Shown: in pieces, positions 47,257-55,926 of the stretch
How positions within the stretch are numbered: position 1 is the stretch's first letter
Layout of the letters: every line of letters starts with the position of its first letter
Source: Roseomonas marmotae
Lineage (GTDB): Bacteria; Pseudomonadota; Alphaproteobacteria; Acetobacterales; Acetobacteraceae
Length of the DNA stretch: 64,000 bases
NCBI RefSeq assembly: GCF_017654485.1
Contig: NZ_CP061091.1
Span: forward strand, 1,377,501-1,441,500
Direction: 5' to 3'
Made by a program: the position numbers and the translations under genes
The notes under the pieces: model-generated
What the model was told of the DNA's origin: nothing
Databases searched by the model: none
The model's input: the letters and a program-made list of their open reading frames with translations, nothing else

Positions 47257-48174
47257 ATGCGGATTCTTTTCATCACCTCGACCCGGATCGGCGATGCGGT
47301 ACTTTCGACCGGCCTGCTGGACCATCTGCTGCGGACCCACCCCGACGCGCGGGTGACGGTGGCCTGCGGCCCCGTGGCCGAGGGCGTCTTCACCCGCATG
47401 CCCAATCGGGACGAGACCATCGTGCTGGTCAAGCAGCGTTTTTCCGCCCATTGGCTGGGGCTCTGGGCCAAGGTCGCGCGGATGCGCTGGGATCTGGTGG
47501 TGGACCTGCGCGGATCGGCCCTGGCCTGGCTGGTGCCGGCGCGCCGCCGCGCGGTGATGCAGGGTGGCCGCCGCCCCGGCCACCGGCTGCTGCATATCGC
47601 CGGCACGCTGGGGCTGGTGCCGGCACCCAGGCCGGTCGCCTGGTTCGGGCCGGAGGACATGCAGCGGGCGCGGCGCCTGCTGGGGGAGGATGGCAGGCCG
47701 CTGATCGCCCTCGGCCCCAGCGCGAACTGGGCCGGCAAGGTCTGGCCGGCGGAGCGCTTCGTGGAACTGTTCCGGGCGCTTTCCGCCCCCGACGGGCCGT
47801 TGCCCGGGGCGCGGGCGGTGGTCCTGGGTGGGCCGGGACAGGAGGAGGCCGCCATGGCAGCCCCGGTGCTGGCGGCGCTGCCCGAGGCCGTCGATCTCGT
47901 CGGCAAGCTGGACCTGCCTGCGGTGGCGGCGGCGCTGACGCGCTGCGCCCTGTTCGTCGGCAATGATTCCGGGCTGATGCATCTTGCCGCCGCGGCGGGC
48001 ACGCCGACCCTGGGCCTCTTCGGCCCGACGCCCGCCAGCGAATACGCGCCGGTGGGGCGTGCCGCCCGCGCCGTGCTGGCGCGCGGCACGCCCGGCGCCG
48101 CGCCGATGGAGGACCTGCCGGTGGAGGATGCCCTGGCCGCCGCGCGCGCCCTGCTGGCGGGTGACGCGGCATGA
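47257..48174 (+). CDS. Glycosyltransferase family 9 (heptosyltransferase-like)
   Basis: 305 residues from the ATG at 47257. Opening MRILFITSTRIGDAVLSTGLLDHLL contains the RIGD-type motif of ADP-heptose:LPS heptosyltransferases, and the C-terminal half has IALGPSANWAGKVWPAERF and FVGNDSGLMHLAAAAGTPT, which bind the nucleotide sugar. Likely adds a core sugar to lipopolysaccharide in the cytoplasm. The sugar may not be heptose. The next gene starts inside its last codon (ATGA), so both act in one transcript. Confidence 0.9.
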   Translation: MRILFITSTRIGDAVLSTGLLDHLLRTHPDARVTVACGPVAEGVFTRMPNRDETIVLVKQRFSAHWLGLWAKVARMRWDLVVDLRGSALAWLVPARRRAVMQGGRRPGHRLLHIAGTLGLVPAPRPVAWFGPEDMQRARRLLGEDGRPLIALGPSANWAGKVWPAERFVELFRALSAPDGPLPGARAVVLGGPGQEEAAMAAPVLAALPEAVDLVGKLDLPAVAAALTRCALFVGNDSGLMHLAAAAGTPTLGLFGPTPASEYAPVGRAARAVLARGTPGAAPMEDLPVEDALAAARALLAGDAA

Positions 48175-49208
48175 GAATCGCGCAGATCATGGCCGGGGCG
48201 AAGACCGGCGGGGCCGAGGGCTTCTACGAACGCCTGACCATCGGCCTGCATAAGGCGGGCGAGGACGTACTGCCGGTGATCCGCCGCGACCCCGCCCGCG
48301 CCGCGCGGCTGGCGGTGCAGGGACTGGTGCCGGTGCAGCTGGGCTTCGGCGGGCCGCTGGACGTGCTGACGCGGCCGCGCCTCTCGCTGCTGCTGCGCCA
48401 CCACCGGCCGCAGGTGGCCATTGCCTGGATGAACCGCGCCGCCCGGCATACGCCCAGTGGCGACTGGACGCTGCTGGGGCGGCTCGGCGGCTATTACGAC
48501 CTCAAATACTACCGGCGCTGCGACCATCTGGTCGGCAATACCCGCGACCTCGTGCGCTGGATGGTGGAGAAGGGCTGGCCCGCCGAGCGCGCCCATTACC
48601 TGCCGAACTTCGCCGAGAATTTCTCCGGGCTGCTGCCGGCGGAGCTGCCGTCGACGGAGGGGGCGCCGAAGCTGCTGGCGCTCGGGCGGCTGCACAGCAA
48701 CAAGGGCTTCGATATCCTGCTGCGCGCCCTGGCCCTGCTGCCCGGCGCCGAGCTGGCGATCGGCGGCGATGGACCGGAGAAGGCGGCATTGCAGAAGCTG
48801 GCACAGGAACTGGGCGTGGCCCCGCGCGTACACTTCCTGGGCTGGCGGCAGGATGCCGGGGCGCTGCTGGCGGCTTGCGACATCTTCGTCTGCTCCTCCC
48901 GTCACGAGCCGCTGGGCAATGTGGTGCTGGAAGCCTGGAGCGCGGGCAAGCCGGTGGTGGCCCTGGCCGCCCAGGGGCCTTCCGAGCTGATCGAGGATGG
49001 CCGCACCGGCCTGCTGGTGCCGCCCGAGGCGCCGGAGCCGCTGGCCAGCTCCATCCGCGGGCTGCTGGCCGACCCCGCGCGCGCCGCCATGCTGGGCGCC
49101 GCCGGGCGTGCGCGGTGGGAGGCGGAATATGCCGAAGAGCCCGTGCTGGCCCGCTGGCGCGAGACGCTGACGCGCGTGGCCGCGACACCGGGCAGGAAGG
49201 GGGGCTGA
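48171..49208 (+). CDS. Glycosyltransferase family 4
   Basis: 345 residues, GT-B fold. The C-terminal GT4 region is clear: LALGRLHSNKGFDILLRALALLPG, LAIGGDGPEKAALQKLAQELG, VHFLGWRQDAGALLAACDIFVCSSRHEPLGNVVLEAW with the E-x7-E-type motif. The N-terminal half is acceptor-specific and gives no clue. Probably a core or O-antigen sugar transferase. It overlaps the GT9 gene by 4 bases and ends 6 bases before asnB. Confidence 0.92.
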   Translation: MRIAQIMAGAKTGGAEGFYERLTIGLHKAGEDVLPVIRRDPARAARLAVQGLVPVQLGFGGPLDVLTRPRLSLLLRHHRPQVAIAWMNRAARHTPSGDWTLLGRLGGYYDLKYYRRCDHLVGNTRDLVRWMVEKGWPAERAHYLPNFAENFSGLLPAELPSTEGAPKLLALGRLHSNKGFDILLRALALLPGAELAIGGDGPEKAALQKLAQELGVAPRVHFLGWRQDAGALLAACDIFVCSSRHEPLGNVVLEAWSAGKPVVALAAQGPSELIEDGRTGLLVPPEAPEPLASSIRGLLADPARAAMLGAAGRARWEAEYAEEPVLARWRETLTRVAATPGRKGG

Positions 49209-49214
49209 AGGGCC

Positions 49215-50984
49215 ATGTGCGGTATTGCCGGCCTTGTCCTGCGGCAGGGGCAGGTTCCCGATGCGGCGTTGTTGCAGCGCCTGACCGGTGCATTGGCGCA
49301 TCGCGGCCCGGATGGGGCGGGGCATCATGTCGCCGGCCCCGTCGCGCTGGCGCATACGCGGCTCGCCATCATCGACCTCGATACCGGCGACCAGCCGCTC
49401 TTCGCCGGGCCGGCCTCGCTGGTGGCCAATGGCGAGATCTACAATTATCGCGAGCTGCGGACGGATAACGCGCTCTCCTGCGCCACCGGCAGCGACTGCG
49501 AGCCGCCGCTGCATCTCTTCCGCCGCGCCGGGCTGGGCTTCGCCGAGAAGCTGCGCGGGATGTATGCGATCGCCATCCACGACCGCGTCTCCCGCCATGT
49601 GGTGCTGAGCCGCGATCCCTTCGGCATCAAGCCGATGTATCTGGCCGAGGTGCCGGGGGGCATGGCCTTCGCCTCCGAGGCGCAGGCGCTGATCGCGGCC
49701 GGGCTGGTGACGCCGCGCGTGCGGGCCGAGGCACGGTCGGAGCTGCTGCAGATGCAGTTCACCACCGGCGCCGAGACGATCTTCGAGGGCATCACCCGCC
49801 TGCTGCCGGGCGAGACGGTGGCGATCGGCGATGGCCGGGTGCTGGAGCGCCGCCGGCGGGAGGCCCTGCCGGAAGGCGGGCCGCTGAACATCACAGAGGC
49901 CGAGGCGCTGCGCCGCTTCGAGACCGCCTTCCGCGACAGCGTGGAGCTGCATCAGCGCAGCGACGTGCCCTATGGCATGTTCCTGTCCGGCGGCACGGAC
50001 AGCGCGGCGGTGCTGGCCATGATGTCGCGCCTGAACGAGCAGCCTGTGCTGGCCTTCACCGCCGGCTTCGACGTGCCGGGTGCCGCGGATGAGCGGGCGC
50101 ATGCCGCCACCATGGCCCGCGCGGCCGGCGCGAAGCACGAGACCATCACCGTCACGCGGCAGGAGGTCTGGCGGCACCTGCCGGAAATCGTGGCCGCCAT
50201 GGACGACCCGGCGGCCGACTACGCCATCATCCCCACCTGGTTCCTCGCCCGCCGGGCGCGGGAGGATGTGAAGGTGGTGCTCTCGGGTGAGGGCGGGGAC
50301 GAGATGCTGGGCGGCTATGGCCGCTACCGCGCGGCTATGCGCCCGTGGTGGCTGGGCGGCAAGGCGCCGCGCAGCCACGGCACCTTCGACCGCCTGCCCG
50401 GCGGGCGCGACGTGCTGCGCCAGGACCCCACCGGCTGGCGGGACGGCATGATCGCCGCCGAGGCCGCCACCGCCCTGCCGGGCCGCACCCGGCTGATGGC
50501 GGCTCAGGCGCTGGATGTGGCGGACTGGCTGCCCAACGACCTGCTGATCAAGCTGGACCGCTGCCTGATGGCGCATGGGGTGGAAGGGCGCACGCCCTTC
50601 CTCGACAGCGCCGTGGCCGAGGCCTGCTTCCGCCTCCCGGATGCGCTGAAGGTAAGGAAGGGCATGGGCAAGCTGCTGCTGCGGCAATGGCTGGCGCAGA
50701 ACTTCCCGGCCGCCGAGCCCTTCCGCCCGAAGCAGGGCTTCACCGTGCCGGTCGGCGCCTGGATCGCCGATGCCGCCGAGAAGCTGGGGCCGCTGGTGGC
50801 CGCCCAGGCCGGCGTGGCCGAGGTGGCGCGGCCGGAGAAGGTGGTGGCCCTCTTCCGCGCCGCCGCCGGCAAGCGGGAGGGTTTCGCCGCCTGGCACCTG
50901 CTGTTCTACGCCCTCTGGCACCGCCGCCATATCGAGGGGCGGCGGCCGGAAGGTGATGTCCTGGCCTATCTCGGCCAGGGCTGA
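49215..50984 (+). CDS. asnB: Asparagine synthase, glutamine-hydrolysing
   Basis: 589 residues. Cys2 begins the Ntn glutaminase domain (MCGIAGLVLRQGQ, TRLAIIDLDTGDQPL, NGEIYNYRELR). The ATP pyrophosphatase domain has the P-loop FLSGGTDSAAVLAMM, VVLSGEGGDEMLGGYGRY and GVEGRTPFLDSAVAEA. Clustered with sugar transferases, such paralogues sometimes amidate surface-glycan components instead of making asparagine; whether this one does is open. It is 6 bases after the GT4 gene. Confidence 0.92.
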   Translation: MCGIAGLVLRQGQVPDAALLQRLTGALAHRGPDGAGHHVAGPVALAHTRLAIIDLDTGDQPLFAGPASLVANGEIYNYRELRTDNALSCATGSDCEPPLHLFRRAGLGFAEKLRGMYAIAIHDRVSRHVVLSRDPFGIKPMYLAEVPGGMAFASEAQALIAAGLVTPRVRAEARSELLQMQFTTGAETIFEGITRLLPGETVAIGDGRVLERRRREALPEGGPLNITEAEALRRFETAFRDSVELHQRSDVPYGMFLSGGTDSAAVLAMMSRLNEQPVLAFTAGFDVPGAADERAHAATMARAAGAKHETITVTRQEVWRHLPEIVAAMDDPAADYAIIPTWFLARRAREDVKVVLSGEGGDEMLGGYGRYRAAMRPWWLGGKAPRSHGTFDRLPGGRDVLRQDPTGWRDGMIAAEAATALPGRTRLMAAQALDVADWLPNDLLIKLDRCLMAHGVEGRTPFLDSAVAEACFRLPDALKVRKGMGKLLLRQWLAQNFPAAEPFRPKQGFTVPVGAWIADAAEKLGPLVAAQAGVAEVARPEKVVALFRAAAGKREGFAAWHLLFYALWHRRHIEGRRPEGDVLAYLGQG

Positions 50985-51030
50985 TGGCTTAAAGCCCTGG
51001 ATGAACCGATAGTCACGGAGGCGCCCGCGC

Positions 51031-52365
51031 ATGACCAGCTTCGACCTTATCCTACGCGGTGGGCGCTGCGTGCTGCCATGGGGCGAGGAGGATGCGGATG
51101 TCGGCGTGCGCGCCGGCCGCATCGCCGCCATCGGTGACCTGCGTGCCGCCAGCGCGGCGCAGGAGATCGACTGCCAGGGACTGCATGTGCTGCCCGGGCT
51201 GATCGACCCGCATGTGCATCTGCGCGACCCCGGCGACCCGGCGGTGGAGACCATCCCGACCGGCACGAAGGCCGCCATCCTCGGCGGCATCACGGCGGTC
51301 TTCGACATGCCTAACACCACCCCCTCCATCACCAGCCAGGCGGCGCTGGAGGAGAAGCGGGCCTATGTCGAGGGCAAGGCCTGGTGCGACATCGGCTTCT
51401 ATGTGGGTGCCGGCAAGTCCAACATCCCGGAGCTGGCGGCGCTGGAGCTGCAGCCGGATGTCTGCGCCATCAAGGTTTTCGCGGGCAGCAGCACCGGCGA
51501 CCTGCTGGTGGAGGATGACGCGACGCTGGAACGCGTGATGCGCTCCGGCCGCCGGCGCATCTGCTACCACTCCGAGGACGAGTACCGGCTGCAGGAGCGC
51601 AAGCCCCTTTTCGCTGATGGCGGTCCGCACCGGCTGCATGCCGAATGGCGCGACGTGGAATGCGCTTTCCTGGGCACCCGCCGCCTGATGGCCCTGGCCC
51701 GCGAGACCGGCCGTGGCGCGCATATCCTGCATGTCTCGACCGCCGAGGAACTGGAATACCTGCGCGACTTCCGCGACGTCGCGACGGTCGAGGTGCTGGT
51801 GAACCACCTCTCCCAGACCGACGAGGCCTATGAGCGCCTTGGCGGCTATGCCGTCATGAACCCGCCCATCCGTGACGAGCGGCACATGAAGGCGGCCTGG
51901 GCGGCGGTGGCGGATGGCACGGTGGACTGCATCGGCTCCGACCACGCGCCTCATTCCCGCGCGGCGAAGGAGCGCCCTTGGCCGGCGACCGCCGCCGGCC
52001 TGACCGGCGTGCAGACCCTGGTGCCGATCATGCTGGACCATGTGAACGCCGGACGCCTGAGCCTGACCCGCATGGTGGACCTGATGGCCGCAGGCCCCGC
52101 CCGCGTCTATGGCGCCGTGGCCAAGGGCCGCCTGGCTGCCGGCTATGACGCCGATTTCACCATCGTCGACCTGAAGCGCAGCCGTACCATCGAGGATAGC
52201 TGGATCGCCTCTCCCTGCGGCTGGACGCCCTTCGCGGGCCAGACCTGCACGGGCTGGCCGGTGATGACCATCATCCGCGGCCAGCTGGCCATGCGGGAGG
52301 ATGAGGTCCTGGGCGCCCCGACGGGCCGCACGGTGCGCTTCGACACCGGGCTCGCGCGGGGCTGA
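51031..52365 (+). CDS. pyrC: Dihydroorotase
   Basis: 444 residues, amidohydrolase superfamily, class I type. It closes carbamoyl aspartate to dihydroorotate in pyrimidine synthesis. Metal ligands His61 and His63 are in DPHVHLRDPGDP, with later segments KVFAGSSTGDLLVEDD, CYHSEDEYR, HILHVSTAEE and the catalytic Asp in CIGSDHAPHSRAAKERPW. A second class I dihydroorotase often carries pyrC or allB names, and hydantoinase activity cannot be excluded. ATG at 51031; it lies 46 bases past asnB. Confidence 0.88.
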   Translation: MTSFDLILRGGRCVLPWGEEDADVGVRAGRIAAIGDLRAASAAQEIDCQGLHVLPGLIDPHVHLRDPGDPAVETIPTGTKAAILGGITAVFDMPNTTPSITSQAALEEKRAYVEGKAWCDIGFYVGAGKSNIPELAALELQPDVCAIKVFAGSSTGDLLVEDDATLERVMRSGRRRICYHSEDEYRLQERKPLFADGGPHRLHAEWRDVECAFLGTRRLMALARETGRGAHILHVSTAEELEYLRDFRDVATVEVLVNHLSQTDEAYERLGGYAVMNPPIRDERHMKAAWAAVADGTVDCIGSDHAPHSRAAKERPWPATAAGLTGVQTLVPIMLDHVNAGRLSLTRMVDLMAAGPARVYGAVAKGRLAAGYDADFTIVDLKRSRTIEDSWIASPCGWTPFAGQTCTGWPVMTIIRGQLAMREDEVLGAPTGRTVRFDTGLARG

Positions 52366-52462
52366 CGGCTCCGCCCTTAACGCTCCGGGCGCGGGCCGCT
52401 ATGGTCCGCCCTGCTATCCCTGGGGGTGATCCACGCTCCCGCCGCTGCTGTGGGGACCGGAA

Positions 52463-53107
52463 TTGCCGGATATCTTCGACGAGGTGAAAGAAGACCTGCG
52501 GGCCGAACAGGCACGTAGGATCTGGTTGCGTTACGGCGGCATCCTGACCGGCGTGGCGCTGCTGGCGGTGGCCGGTATCGGCGGCTGGCAGGGCTGGCGT
52601 TGGTATGAGCAGCAGCAGGCCGGGAAGGCCGCGCTGACCTATCTGGAGGTGAGCCGTGCCACCGAGGCGGCGGGCGCTGATCTCAAGGCGGAAGGCGAGC
52701 GCTTCGCCGCCATCGCCCAGGACGCGCCGGAAGGCTATCGCATGCTGTCCCGCCTGCGCGCGGCCGCGCTGAAGGCTGAGACGGGCGAGCGCGATGCCGC
52801 CCTGGCCATCTGGGACCAGGTGGCGGGCGACAGCAGCGTGCCGAAGCTCTACCGCGACCTCGCCAGCCTGATGTGGGCGCTGCATGGGCTGGACAGCCAT
52901 GACCCGGCGGCGCTGGATTCGCGGCTGGCGCCGCTGGTGGGGGGCGCCTGGGGCGCCTCCGCCCGTGAATTGCAGGCGCTGGTGGCGGTCCGCCGTGGCC
53001 AGCCGGCCGAGGCGAAGAAGAATCTGGAAGCCCTGGCCAATGACGTGACCGCCCCCCAGGGGGTGCGGGAGCGGGCTGGCCGGGTGGCCGCGGAATTGGG
53101 GGGCTGA
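52463..53107 (+). CDS. YfgM-like tetratricopeptide membrane protein (TTG start)
   Basis: 214 residues, starting at TTG 52463 (GGGG about eight bases upstream). A short cytoplasmic N terminus (MPDIFDEVKEDLRAEQARRIWLR region) is followed by one membrane anchor (YGGILTGVALLAVAGIGGWQGW, about 30-50) and a periplasmic TPR-like helical domain. This matches YfgM, which associates with the Sec translocon and chaperones, and often precedes bamB. The next gene starts 5 bases later; with bamB and der it forms one transcript. Confidence 0.87.
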   Translation: MPDIFDEVKEDLRAEQARRIWLRYGGILTGVALLAVAGIGGWQGWRWYEQQQAGKAALTYLEVSRATEAAGADLKAEGERFAAIAQDAPEGYRMLSRLRAAALKAETGERDAALAIWDQVAGDSSVPKLYRDLASLMWALHGLDSHDPAALDSRLAPLVGGAWGASARELQALVAVRRGQPAEAKKNLEALANDVTAPQGVRERAGRVAAELGG

Positions 53108-53112
53108 CGCCG

Positions 53113-54447
53113 ATGCGGAACGGAACGGTCTGGACGCGCCGCATGGCGCTATTGGGCGCGGCCGGTCTGGTCGCTGGCTGCGATACGCTGGACGATATCT
53201 TCGGTGAGCGGAAGAAGCCGCTGCTGGGCGAGCGCCGCGCGGTGCTGCAGCCGCGCCGGAACCTGGAGGCCGACACGGCCCTGGCTGCCGAGCCGATGCA
53301 GCTACCGCCGGCCGAGACGCGGGCCGACTGGCCCGTGCCGGGCGGCAATATCGGCCATGACCCCGGCCATCTGGCGCTGCCGGGCTCGCTGCGCGAGGCC
53401 TGGCGGGCCTCCGTGGGCGATGGCAGCGGCTACCGCCGCCGCATCACCGCCGGCCCGGTGGTGGCGGAGGGCACGGTCTATGCCGCCGATGCCTTTGGCG
53501 TCGTCTCGGCCTATGACCTCGGGGGCGGCGGGCGCCGCTGGCGCTTCGACACGCGCCCCAAGAAGGATGATGTGGGCGCCGTCGGCGGCGGCTGCGCCTA
53601 TGATTCGGGCACGCTCTATGTCGCCTCCGGCATGGCGGAGCTGCTGGCGCTGGACCCCGCCACCGGCCAGCCGCGCTGGCGCATCCGGCTCCCCGCGCCG
53701 GCACGCGGCGCGCCCGCCGTGGCGAATGGGCGTATCTTCATCCCGACGCTGAACAACTACCTGACCGCCTATTCGACCGAGGACGGCAAGGAGCTCTGGA
53801 ACTACCGCGCCCAGAACGTGCCGGCCCTGCCGCTGGGCCTGCCCACGCCTGCGGTGTCCGAGGATTTCGTCGTGGCCGGCTTCGCCTCGGGCGAGCTGGT
53901 GGCGCTGCGGCCCGAGGATGGCCGGGTGCACTGGACCGAGAGCCTGGCCGCCGGCCGTGGCGGTCTGGGCGATATCTCCGGCATCCGCGGCCTGCCGGTG
54001 ATCGACCGCGGGCGCGTCTATGCCAGCGGCATGGGCGGGCTTTCCATGGCCCTCGACCTGCGTTCCGGCCGCCGGCTGTGGGAGCGCGAGATCGGCGGCA
54101 CCGAGACGCCGCTGGTTGTGGGCGACTGGGTCTTCATCATCGGCGGCACCGGCAACCTGATCGCCATCGGGCGGGAGGATGGCCGCATCCGCTGGCTGAC
54201 CGAACTGAACGCGGCGCCCGGGGACAAGAAGGAAGACCCCGCCATCTTCGGCCCGCCGCTGCTCGCGGGGGAGCGTATCCTGCTGCCCTCCAGCAAGGGG
54301 GAGATGCTTCAGATCGATCCTTCCTCCGGCGCCGTCGCCGGCCGGCTGCGGCTGCCGGCGGGCAGCACCCTGCCGTGGCTGGTGGCCTCCGGCACGCTGG
54401 TCGCACTGTGCGACAACGCCAGTCTGGTCGCCTACCGGGGGGCCTGA
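53113..54447 (+). CDS. bamB: BamB-like outer-membrane assembly lipoprotein, PQQ-type beta-propeller
   Basis: 444 residues. The lipobox LVAGC places lipidation at Cys23. The chain then forms an eight-bladed propeller with PQQ-enzyme-like repeats (LLALDPATGQPRWRIRLP, LTAYSTEDGKELWNY, VALRPEDGRVHWTES, MALDLRSGRRLWERE, LIAIGREDGRIRWLTEL). In E. coli BamB helps BamA fold outer membrane proteins. It sits between the YfgM-like gene and der, the usual bamB context. It starts at ATG 53113. Confidence 0.93.
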   Translation: MRNGTVWTRRMALLGAAGLVAGCDTLDDIFGERKKPLLGERRAVLQPRRNLEADTALAAEPMQLPPAETRADWPVPGGNIGHDPGHLALPGSLREAWRASVGDGSGYRRRITAGPVVAEGTVYAADAFGVVSAYDLGGGGRRWRFDTRPKKDDVGAVGGGCAYDSGTLYVASGMAELLALDPATGQPRWRIRLPAPARGAPAVANGRIFIPTLNNYLTAYSTEDGKELWNYRAQNVPALPLGLPTPAVSEDFVVAGFASGELVALRPEDGRVHWTESLAAGRGGLGDISGIRGLPVIDRGRVYASGMGGLSMALDLRSGRRLWEREIGGTETPLVVGDWVFIIGGTGNLIAIGREDGRIRWLTELNAAPGDKKEDPAIFGPPLLAGERILLPSSKGEMLQIDPSSGAVAGRLRLPAGSTLPWLVASGTLVALCDNASLVAYRGA

Positions 54448-54453
54448 AAGGGT

Positions 54454-54481
54454 GGCGAAGGGGCCCGGGCGCCCCTTCGCC
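54454..54481 (+). terminator. Hairpin between bamB and der
   Basis: GGCGAAGGGGC (54454-54464), 6-base loop, GCCCCTTCGCC (54471-54481): 11 bp perfect. There is no T-run, so it may only attenuate, or stabilise the upstream mRNA. Confidence 0.4.
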
Positions 54482-54540
54482 ATGACCGCCATGCCATCTC
54501 TGTGATTTCCCCGCCTGCCGTTCCGATGTAAAGCGCGGGC

Positions 54541-55881
54541 ATGCTGCCTCGTATCGCCATCATCGGCCGCCCCAATGTGGGCAAGTCCACGCTGTTCAAC
54601 CGTTTGGTGGGGCGTAAGCTCGCCATCGTGGACAACACCCCCGGCGTCACTCGTGACCGTAAGGAATACGAGGCGCGGATCGGTGGCCGCGATGTCATGC
54701 TGCTGGATACCGCGGGGCTGGAGGAAGCGCCTCCCGACACCGTCGCCGGCCGCATGCGCGCCTCCTCCGAGGCGGCGATCCGCCAGGCGGACCTCATCCT
54801 CTTCGTGGTCGATGCCCGGACCGGCCTGACGGCCTCGGACCGCGCCTTCGCCACCTGGCTGCGCCGGCAGAAGGTGCCGGTGCTGGTCCTGGCCAACAAG
54901 ACCGAGGGCCGTGGCGGCGGCATGGCCGCGCTGGAAGCCTATGAACTGGGCTTCGGCGACCCCGTGGCCATCTCCGCCGAGCATGGCGAGGGCATCTCCG
55001 ACCTCCATTCCACCATTGCCGCCATGCTGCCGGAAGAAGCGGAGGACGAGGAGGAGGACGGCAAGGACCGGCCCCTGCGGATGGCCGTGGTCGGCCGCCC
55101 CAATGCCGGTAAGTCCACGCTGCTGAACGCCCTGCTGGGCGAGGAGCGTATGATCACCGGCCCCGAGCCCGGCCTGACCCGGGATGCCGTGACCAGCGAG
55201 TTCAGCGACGCGGTGGGCCGCGTGCGGATCGTGGACACGGCCGGCATGCGCAAGAAGGCCCGCATCGTCGAGGGCCTGGAGCAGATGTCCGTCGGCGCCA
55301 CCATCAATGCGCTGAAGGAGGCCGAGGTGGCGGTGCTGGTGCTCGACGCCCTGCTGGGGCTGGACGAGCAGGACCTCCGCATCGCCCGGCTGGCGGAGCG
55401 CGAGGGCCGCGCGGTGGTGATCGCGCTGAACAAGTGGGATGCGGTGGAAGACCGCGCTGCCGCCAGGCAGGGCATCGAGGACACGCTGCAGACCTCGCTG
55501 GCGCAGTTGAAGGGCATCACCGTGGTGGCGATGTCCGCCGCGACGGGCCGGGGCGTCGATAAGCTGATGCCGGCGGTGCGCGAGACCATGGAGCGCTGGA
55601 ACAAGCGCGTTCCCACCGGAGAGCTGAATCGCTGGTTCGAGGGCGCCCTGTCCCGCCACCAGCCGCCGCTGGCCGATGGCCGGCGCATCAAGCTGCGCTA
55701 CGCCACCATGCCCAAGGCACGGCCGCCGACGATCGTGATCTTCGGCCCCCGTGCCGAGGACCTGCCGGAGGATTACCGCCGCTACCTGGTGAACAGCTTC
55801 CGCGAGGCCTTCGACATGCCGGGGGTGCCGATCCGGCTGCAGCTGCGGGGCACAAGCAACCCCTACGTGGACCAGGAATGA
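54541..55881 (+). CDS. der: Ribosome biogenesis GTPase Der (EngA)
   Basis: 446 residues with two GTPase domains in tandem followed by a KH-like domain. First domain: P-loop GRPNVGKST at residues 9-17, and DTAGLEEA. Second domain (from about 180): GRPNAGKSTLLNALLGEERM, DTAGMRKKARIVEGLEQM and NKWD. The C-terminal KH-like domain contains TGELNRWFEGAL and ends near NPYVDQE. Der promotes 50S ribosomal maturation and is essential. ATG at 54541, 93 bases past bamB. Confidence 0.97.
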   Translation: MLPRIAIIGRPNVGKSTLFNRLVGRKLAIVDNTPGVTRDRKEYEARIGGRDVMLLDTAGLEEAPPDTVAGRMRASSEAAIRQADLILFVVDARTGLTASDRAFATWLRRQKVPVLVLANKTEGRGGGMAALEAYELGFGDPVAISAEHGEGISDLHSTIAAMLPEEAEDEEEDGKDRPLRMAVVGRPNAGKSTLLNALLGEERMITGPEPGLTRDAVTSEFSDAVGRVRIVDTAGMRKKARIVEGLEQMSVGATINALKEAEVAVLVLDALLGLDEQDLRIARLAEREGRAVVIALNKWDAVEDRAAARQGIEDTLQTSLAQLKGITVVAMSAATGRGVDKLMPAVRETMERWNKRVPTGELNRWFEGALSRHQPPLADGRRIKLRYATMPKARPPTIVIFGPRAEDLPEDYRRYLVNSFREAFDMPGVPIRLQLRGTSNPYVDQE

Positions 55882-55883
55882 CA

Positions 55884-55905
55884 AAGGGGGCCGAGAGGCC
55901 CCCTT
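55884..55905 (+). terminator. Hairpin terminator after der
   Basis: AAGGGGGCC (55884-55892), loop GAGA, GGCCCCCTT (55897-55905). On the minus strand the arm is followed by TTTG, so it may stop transcripts from both der and the convergent DUF4214 gene. T-runs are short in both directions. Confidence 0.55.
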
Positions 55906-55926
55906 CGCAGTTGCGGCGCGCCCCGT

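Noticed and set aside
47112..51332. Open frame of about 1400 codons on the minus strand
   Set aside because: It runs antisense to four well-supported genes. Stop codons are rare in this GC-rich DNA, and the protein is Arg/Ala/Gly-rich without family features.
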